A stretch of 45,655 nucleotides of DNA from an uncultured Sphingomonas sp. (lineage in GTDB: Bacteria; Pseudomonadota; Alphaproteobacteria; Sphingomonadales; Sphingomonadaceae), in NCBI GenBank assembly GCA_902806275.1, contig CADCVY010000093.1, positions 1 through 45,655 of the forward strand, written 5' to 3'. The notes beneath the pieces are model-generated. The model searched no databases. It saw only the letters and a program-made list of their open reading frames with translations, and was not told the origin of the DNA. Position 1 is the first letter of the stretch; every line of letters starts with the position of its first letter. Both the position numbers and the translations under genes were made by a program. Shown here in pieces: positions 41,340-45,655 of this stretch.

Positions 41340-42253
41340 TCCGGAGGGAGTCCGGCGATGGCGCGGGCCACGGCGCGCGGGTCGAACGGGCGCAGGTCGT
41401 CGGCCTGCTCGCCGACCCCGATGGCGTGAATGGGCAGGCCGAAGCGTTCGGCCGCGGCAACCAGCACCCCGCCGCGGGCGGTGCCGTCCAGCTTGGTCAT
41501 GATCAGCCCCGTCACTCCGGCGCTGTCGCGGAACACCTCCACCTGCGCAAGCGCGTTCTGGCCGGTCGTGGCGTCGAGCACGAGCAGCACATTGTGCGGT
41601 GCTGCGGGATTGAGTCGGCCGAGCACGCGGCGGATCTTGGACAATTCGTCCATCAGGTGCGCTTTGTTCTGCAGGCGGCCGGCAGTGTCGACGATCAGCA
41701 CGTCCTCGCCGGATGCAGTTGCCTGCTTGACCCCATCGAAGACGATGCCGGCGGCGTCGCCGCCCTCCTTGCCGGAGATGACCGGCGCCCCGATCCGCTC
41801 GCCCCAGATCTTGAGCTGCTCGATTGCCGCCGCCCGGAACGTGTCCCCGGCCGCCAGCAGGACGCCATAATCCTCGTCCTTGAGCCAGCGGCCGAGCTTG
41901 CCGATGGTGGTGGTCTTGCCCGACCCGTTGACGCCGATCACCAGAATGACGTGGGGACGTGGAAACCCGTACACTTCCAGCGGCTTGGCAACCGGCGCTA
42001 AGATCTTCTCGATCTCTTCGGCAAGAATGGTGCGAAGCCCGCGCTCATCCAGCTGCTCGAAGCGGCGGGCGGCGATCGCGTCGCGGATTCGGTGCGAAGC
42101 CTCGGGCCCGAGGTCGGAAGCGATCAGCGCTTCCTCGATGTCGTCGAGCGTCGAGGTGTCGAGCGCCGCACGGCTGGTCAGGCCGGTAAGGTTGTCGGCG
42201 ACTTTGTCGGCAGTCTTGCTGAAGCCGTCGCGCAGCCGGTCGAGCCAACTCAT
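41336..42253 (-). CDS. ftsY: Signal recognition particle receptor FtsY
   Basis: A 305-residue SRP-family GTPase that docks SRP-bound ribosomes at the inner membrane. The N domain (about 15-85) is followed by the G domain, with P loop GVNGSGKT at 107-114, DTFRAAAIEQL, LIVDTAGRL and TKLDGTARGG. The acidic A domain of E. coli is absent, leaving the short form common in alphaproteobacteria. The start at 42253 overlaps the mtaB stop as ATGA. ffh, its partner, is in the same window on the other strand. Confidence 0.96.
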   Translation of the reverse strand: MSWLDRLRDGFSKTADKVADNLTGLTSRAALDTSTLDDIEEALIASDLGPEASHRIRDAIAARRFEQLDERGLRTILAEEIEKILAPVAKPLEVYGFPRPHVILVIGVNGSGKTTTIGKLGRWLKDEDYGVLLAAGDTFRAAAIEQLKIWGERIGAPVISGKEGGDAAGIVFDGVKQATASGEDVLIVDTAGRLQNKAHLMDELSKIRRVLGRLNPAAPHNVLLVLDATTGQNALAQVEVFRDSAGVTGLIMTKLDGTARGGVLVAAAERFGLPIHAIGVGEQADDLRPFDPRAVARAIAGLPPE

Positions 42254-43419
42254 GCCCACTTCGCCTCCAGACGATCGGCATGGGTCGCCGTGATCCGCGC
42301 TGGACCGAATTGCCCCCGCGTGGCCCCGGCGATCGCCACGGGCGCGAAGCTGTCGGTGTGGCCGGCGCCGTCGCTTTCCACCAGCACCGGTAGTACCGTT
42401 CCGTCCAAGCTCGTGAGCCACAAGGCGCGTTGCCGCGCGGCAGCCTCCCGGAGCCGAGCGGCGCGGGCTTTTACCACATCTCGCGGGACCTGCGGCATAC
42501 GGGCCGCGGGCGTGTTCGGCCGCGGCGAGAATGGGAAGATGTGGGCCGCGACGATTTCACAGTCGGCTATGAGTTCGAGGGTGTTAAGCGCCATGTCTTC
42601 AGTTTCGGTGGGAAAGCCGGCGATCAGGTCGGCACCAATGGAAGCAGCTCCGCGAACCTTCCTGATCCGCTCGACCGTGCGCACCGCGTCGGCGCGGCTG
42701 TGGCGCCGCTTCATGCGCTTGAGGATCAGGTCGTCGCCGGCCTGCAGAGACAAATGGAAGTGCGGCATCAGGCGCGGCTCGCCGGCGATCAGCTCGAGCA
42801 GCGCTTCGTCGATCTCGATGCTGTCGAGCGACGACAGCCGCAGCCGCTGCAGCCGCGGCTCGGCGGCGAGCAGGCGCTGGCACAGCTGGCCCAGGCCCCC
42901 CTGGTAATCGGTGATGTCGACACCGGTGAGTACGATCTCCCTGGCACCGCGGTCGATCTCGCGGGCGATGGCATCGCGGATGCCTTCGAACGGCAGCGAG
43001 CGGCTGGCCCCGCGCGCCTGCCAGATCGAGCAAAAGGTGCAGCGATGGTCGCACCCGGTCTGCACCGCGACGAAGCTCTTGACCTTGTGGAGGAGGCCGG
43101 CCGGGACAAGTGGCGCCAAGACGTCGTTCGTCGCCAAGCTGCTGAGCTTGCCTGTGTTTCCCGCGACGCGGGCGACACCGGCCATATGGGCAAAGCTCTC
43201 CGGCTCCAGCTCGGCCGCGCAGCCAGTCACGAGGATGCGCGCGTCCGGCAGTTGGCGATGTGCCCGACGGATGGCCTGGCGGGTCTGACGGACAGCCTCG
43301 TTGGTGACCGCACAGCTATTCACCACCACCCATTGCTCGCCAGGCGGTGCCGCGCGGCCGATCGTCTCGCTTTCGGCAAAGTTGAGGCGGCATCCGAGCG
43401 TGATCGTCTCGACGCTCAC
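42250..43419 (-). CDS. mtaB: tRNA t6A37 methylthiotransferase MtaB
   Basis: A 389-residue radical-SAM methylthiotransferase converting t6A to ms2t6A at tRNA position 37. The UPF0004 domain provides Cys10, Cys36 and Cys67 for one [4Fe-4S] cluster. The radical-SAM cluster is Cys123, Cys127 and Cys130 (CDHRCTFC). The C-terminal TRAM-like part is short (FAPVAIAGATRGQ onwards). The start is GTG at 43419 overlapping the dapF stop as GTGA. MiaB and RimO are alternatives, but the length and the LGCRLNFAESE opening fit MtaB. Confidence 0.93.
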   Translation of the reverse strand: MSVETITLGCRLNFAESETIGRAAPPGEQWVVVNSCAVTNEAVRQTRQAIRRAHRQLPDARILVTGCAAELEPESFAHMAGVARVAGNTGKLSSLATNDVLAPLVPAGLLHKVKSFVAVQTGCDHRCTFCSIWQARGASRSLPFEGIRDAIAREIDRGAREIVLTGVDITDYQGGLGQLCQRLLAAEPRLQRLRLSSLDSIEIDEALLELIAGEPRLMPHFHLSLQAGDDLILKRMKRRHSRADAVRTVERIRKVRGAASIGADLIAGFPTETEDMALNTLELIADCEIVAAHIFPFSPRPNTPAARMPQVPRDVVKARAARLREAAARQRALWLTSLDGTVLPVLVESDGAGHTDSFAPVAIAGATRGQFGPARITATHADRLEAKWA

Positions 43420-44216
43420 TTCAGCGTCTCCACGTCGAGCTGGCCTTCGAACACGTGGGTGGCAGTGCCGCGCATGCGGATCGCCTCGCCGGGTGCCCAG
43501 GAAATGCTCAGTGAGCCGCCCGGCATGGTGACCATCACCGGCGAGGCAGCGCGCTTGCTCCGAATGGCCGCCACCGCCGTAGCGCAGGCGCCCGTTCCGC
43601 ACGCGAGGGTCGCGCCGACACCCCGTTCCCAGGTCCGCAAGCGAATGCCGCCATCGCTCGCCTGGGCGAAGTTGACGTTGATGCGCTCCGGAAAAGCCGG
43701 GTCATTCTCGATGCTTGGCCCGATTTCCTCAAGCAGCACCTCAGCAACATCATCGACAAAGAAGACCAGGTGCGGGTTGCCGACACTGAGCGCCGTCGGC
43801 TGCGCAAGAACGTCCCACGCCATCGGCAGCGGGTCCGTGTCGGTGGGGTAGGCCAGCGGGATCTCGTCCCACGCAAAACGCGGCTGGCCGATGCTGACTT
43901 CAACCTCGGCACCCAGGCTGCTGCCCTCGAGCAAGCCGCCATCGGTCTCGACCGTTGCCGCGCCGGTCAGCTGCACTACGCATCGCGTCGCATTGCCGCA
44001 GCTTGCGACCTCGCCGCCGTCGGCGTTCCAGATCCGCATGCGCAAATCCGCGCGTCCGCTCGGCTCCAGTACGATCAGCTGGTCGCAGCCGACCCCGGTG
44101 CGCCGGTCAGCGATGCTGCGGGCAAGGGCCGGAGTGACGTCGATCGGCTGCTCGCGCGCATCGACGATCACGAAATCATTGCCGAGCCCATGCATCTTGT
44201 GGAAGTGCCGCCGCAT
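43416..44216 (-). CDS. dapF: Diaminopimelate epimerase
   Basis: A 266-residue cofactor-independent epimerase making meso-diaminopimelate for lysine and peptidoglycan. The two catalytic cysteines are Cys73 (ASCGNATRCV) and Cys206 (LACGTGACATA). It starts MRRHFHKMHGLGNDFVIVDA, the family signature, from ATG at 44216. It is the first gene of the minus-strand chain to the ABC permease. Its promoter must lie in the 60 bp shared with the divergent gene at 44277. Confidence 0.96.
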   Translation of the reverse strand: MRRHFHKMHGLGNDFVIVDAREQPIDVTPALARSIADRRTGVGCDQLIVLEPSGRADLRMRIWNADGGEVASCGNATRCVVQLTGAATVETDGGLLEGSSLGAEVEVSIGQPRFAWDEIPLAYPTDTDPLPMAWDVLAQPTALSVGNPHLVFFVDDVAEVLLEEIGPSIENDPAFPERINVNFAQASDGGIRLRTWERGVGATLACGTGACATAVAAIRSKRAASPVMVTMPGGSLSISWAPGEAIRMRGTATHVFEGQLDVETLK

Positions 44217-44276
44217 CGGCCCGCGACTTAGGGAGGGGGCCGAGCTTAGTCCACCAGTCAGCCAAGTTGAGCCACC

Positions 44277-44690
44277 ATGCCCAGAGCCGCCAACGACGTT
44301 ATGCAATCGATCCTGTTCTCGGCTGTGTTGGATGCCGTCGCGGCACTGAAGGCGGGATCGGGCGGATTGCCCAACCAGCTGCTGCGTGACGTTCAGGCCA
44401 TTCATCCCAACGTGACCTTCGCTGACCTGCCCAAGCCGCTCCAGGACGCCATCGTCGAGAGCACGCGCGCGGCGTTCAGCCAGCTGCTCAAGGAGGGCTA
44501 TGCAGTCGGGCCACGCGACCAGGTCCAGCCGACCCGGCCGCTCGACCGCGTGCCGGAGCGAGAACGGCGAGGACCGCCACCCGGCGACCGGCGCGGACCA
44601 CCGCGAGGGCCGGGGCGCGGACCGCGCCCAACCGGCGGTAAACCAGGTGGCGGCGGCAAGCCGGGGGGCGGCGGCAAACCGCGCGGTTGA
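44277..44690 (+). CDS. Small protein with Arg/Gly/Pro-rich tail, uncharacterised
   Basis: A 137-residue protein I cannot assign. Residues 1-80 are ordinary and probably helical (MQSILFSAVLDAVAALKAGS, then IHPNVTFADLPKPLQDAIVE). From about residue 88 it is low-complexity, basic and rich in Arg, Gly and Pro (ERRGPPPGDRRGPPRGPGRG, then a GGGGKP repeat). Such RGG-like tails often bind RNA, but nothing here proves it. It lies between dapF (divergent) and ffh (same strand, 157 bp downstream), with a hairpin after it. A start at the Met nine codons in is also possible. Confidence 0.65.
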   Translation: MPRAANDVMQSILFSAVLDAVAALKAGSGGLPNQLLRDVQAIHPNVTFADLPKPLQDAIVESTRAAFSQLLKEGYAVGPRDQVQPTRPLDRVPERERRGPPPGDRRGPPRGPGRGPRPTGGKPGGGGKPGGGGKPRG

Positions 44691-44764
44691 AGTTTGCCGC
44701 CAGCGCCGCTAAGCGCCGCTCCGTCTTTTAGACATTGATCGATGCTGAGCGTCCACGTGGCGCA

Positions 44765-44800
44765 CGCCGGCCGACGAGGTTTCGTCCGCCGGCGCGTTTT
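44765..44800 (+). terminator. Hairpin with T-tract upstream of ffh
   Basis: CGCCGGCCGACGA / TCGTCCGCCGGCG pair over 13 bp with one mismatch and a GGTT loop (44765-44794), followed by CGTTTT. It lies between the small R/G-rich gene and ffh, and probably ends the former's transcript. The ffh promoter would then lie within the 47 bases before its ATG or overlap the hairpin. Confidence 0.55.
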
Positions 44801-44847
44801 GCGTTTGCTTGCCTCGTATGGGCGGCTCGGCACGGTAGGAGAGGTGA

Positions 44848-45655
44848 ATGTTCGACACTCTGAGCGATCGGCTCGGCAGCGTATTCGACCGGCTTCGCGG
44901 GCGCGGCGCGCTCACCGAAGCCGACGTGCGCGCGGCCATGCGCGAAGTGCGGGTCGCCTTGCTGGAGGCGGACGTCGCGCTGCCGGTCGCGCGCGACTTC
45001 GTGGACCAGGTCACCGAGAAAGCTGTCGGCCAGGAAGTCCTGCGCTCGGTCACGCCGGGCCAGATGGTCGTCAAATACGTCCACGACGCGCTGGTCGAAA
45101 CGCTCGGCGCTGAGACTGCCGAGCTCAATCTTGGCGTCACGCCGCCAGCGGTGATCATGATGGTCGGCCTGCAGGGTTCGGGCAAGACGACCACGACCGC
45201 CAAGCTCGCCAAGCGCTTGTCGGAGAAAGAGCGCAAGCGGGTGCTGATGGCCTCGCTCGACGTCGCGCGTCCGGCCGCGCAGGAGCAGCTAGCGGTGCTC
45301 GGACGCCAGGCTAGCGTCGACACTCTGCCGATCATGCCGGGCCAGCAGCCGGTCGATATCGCCAGACGCGCGCTGCAGTCGGCCAAGCTCCAAGCCTATG
45401 ACGTCGTTCTGCTCGACACGGCGGGTCGCCTGCACGTCGATGATCAGTTGATGGGCGAGATGAAGGCCGTCGCTGCCGCCAGCAGCCCGACCGAGACCCT
45501 GCTGGTGGTTGACGCGCTGACCGGCCAGGACGCGGTCAACGTCGCCAAGGGCTTTTCGGCCGAGGTCGACCTCACCGGGATAGTTCTCACCCGCATGGAC
45601 GGCGATGCACTCGGCGGCGCGGCGCTTTCCATGCGCGCAGTCACCGGCAAGCCGA
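44848..45655 (+). CDS. ffh: Signal recognition particle protein Ffh, 5' part
   Basis: The first 269 codons of SRP54 are visible and the frame is open to the right edge. The N domain (MFDTLSDRLGSVFDRLRGRG) is followed by the GTPase domain with P loop GLQGSGKT at 107-114, DVARPAAQEQL, LLDTAGRLHVDD and a TRMDGDALGG loop. Ffh binds signal sequences through a methionine-rich M domain that lies beyond the window. The start at 44848 follows TAGGAGAGGTG. Its receptor gene ftsY is on the opposite strand about 2.6 kb away, so both SRP components are neighbours here. Confidence 0.95.
   Translation, partial: MFDTLSDRLGSVFDRLRGRGALTEADVRAAMREVRVALLEADVALPVARDFVDQVTEKAVGQEVLRSVTPGQMVVKYVHDALVETLGAETAELNLGVTPPAVIMMVGLQGSGKTTTTAKLAKRLSEKERKRVLMASLDVARPAAQEQLAVLGRQASVDTLPIMPGQQPVDIARRALQSAKLQAYDVVLLDTAGRLHVDDQLMGEMKAVAAASSPTETLLVVDALTGQDAVNVAKGFSAEVDLTGIVLTRMDGDALGGAALSMRAVTGKP

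Noticed and set aside
44691-44847. 4.5S RNA or tRNA gene between the R/G-rich gene and ffh
   Set aside because: The GGTGG/GGAAAC features of SRP RNA and a tRNA cloverleaf are not present. The region holds only a hairpin terminator and ffh's ribosome site.

Overview
The window is GC-rich alphaproteobacterial chromosome, most likely from a sphingomonad (Sphingomonas/Sphingomicrobium-like). Evidence: rpsT sits directly upstream of dnaA, 5-aminolevulinate synthase (HemA, C4 pathway) is present, a ChpT-type phosphotransferase lies beside che genes, and copies of the short CTTCGACAAGCTCAG palindromic repeat (familiar from sphingomonad genomes as I recall them) occur between genes. There are about 50 protein genes and one RNase P RNA. 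I see no tRNA, rRNA, CRISPR array, prophage or transposase gene. The placement is an inference from gene content.

Layout. 1-7.9 kb: tail of an S9 peptidase, then minus-strand housekeeping genes rpsD, the operon rpiB-glyA-nrdR-trmJ, hemA and murI, with a secreted DUF5694-like protein between rpiB and hemA. 8-13.5 kb: plsY, a damaged dprA, topA, dut and moeB on the plus strand, mostly joined by stop/start overlaps. 13.5-18.7 kb: minus-strand ubiE-ubiB-DUF885-coaBC, with coaBC split by a 119-120 bp palindromic element. 18.8-24 kb: mutM, rpsT, dnaA, a truncated esterase, rpoH and rluD. 24-31.3 kb: a chemotaxis operon chpT-cheA-cheW-cheY-cheB-cheR, followed by a peptidoglycan amidase and a lipoprotein. 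31.3-32.8 kb: rnpB, a J-domain protein and a SufE-like protein. 32.8-36.4 kb: an enlarged phage-shock locus (pspF divergent from pspA-pspB-pspC plus three extra small membrane proteins). 36.4-39.1 kb: a TPR protein, sodB, a membrane protein and a frameshifted MmyB-type regulator. 39-45.7 kb: the tightly coupled chain dapF-mtaB-ftsY-yciB-ABC ATPase-ABC permease, facing an Arg/Gly-rich small protein and the start of ffh.

Most notable. (1) The psp locus: five consecutive proteins (PspB, PspC and three small unknowns) end in the same coiled-coil motif, suggesting an elaborated Psp membrane complex. (2) coaBC: removing 119 nt of the inserted element restores one reading frame, and the element itself supplies a Shine-Dalgarno-like GGAGGGG five bases before an in-frame CTG. 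(3) dprA carries two in-frame stops and no normal start, yet its reading frame is otherwise preserved. (4) CheA ends in an extra CheW-like domain and what looks like a degenerate receiver, and ChpT is in the same gene run. CtrA-like boxes precede cheA and dnaA.

The genes serve envelope and membrane upkeep (plsY, murI, dapF, yciB, psp, SRP/FtsY), cofactor synthesis (hemA, coaBC, ubiEB, moeB), DNA and RNA maintenance (topA, mutM, dut, dnaA, rnpB, mtaB, trmJ, rluD) and motility control.
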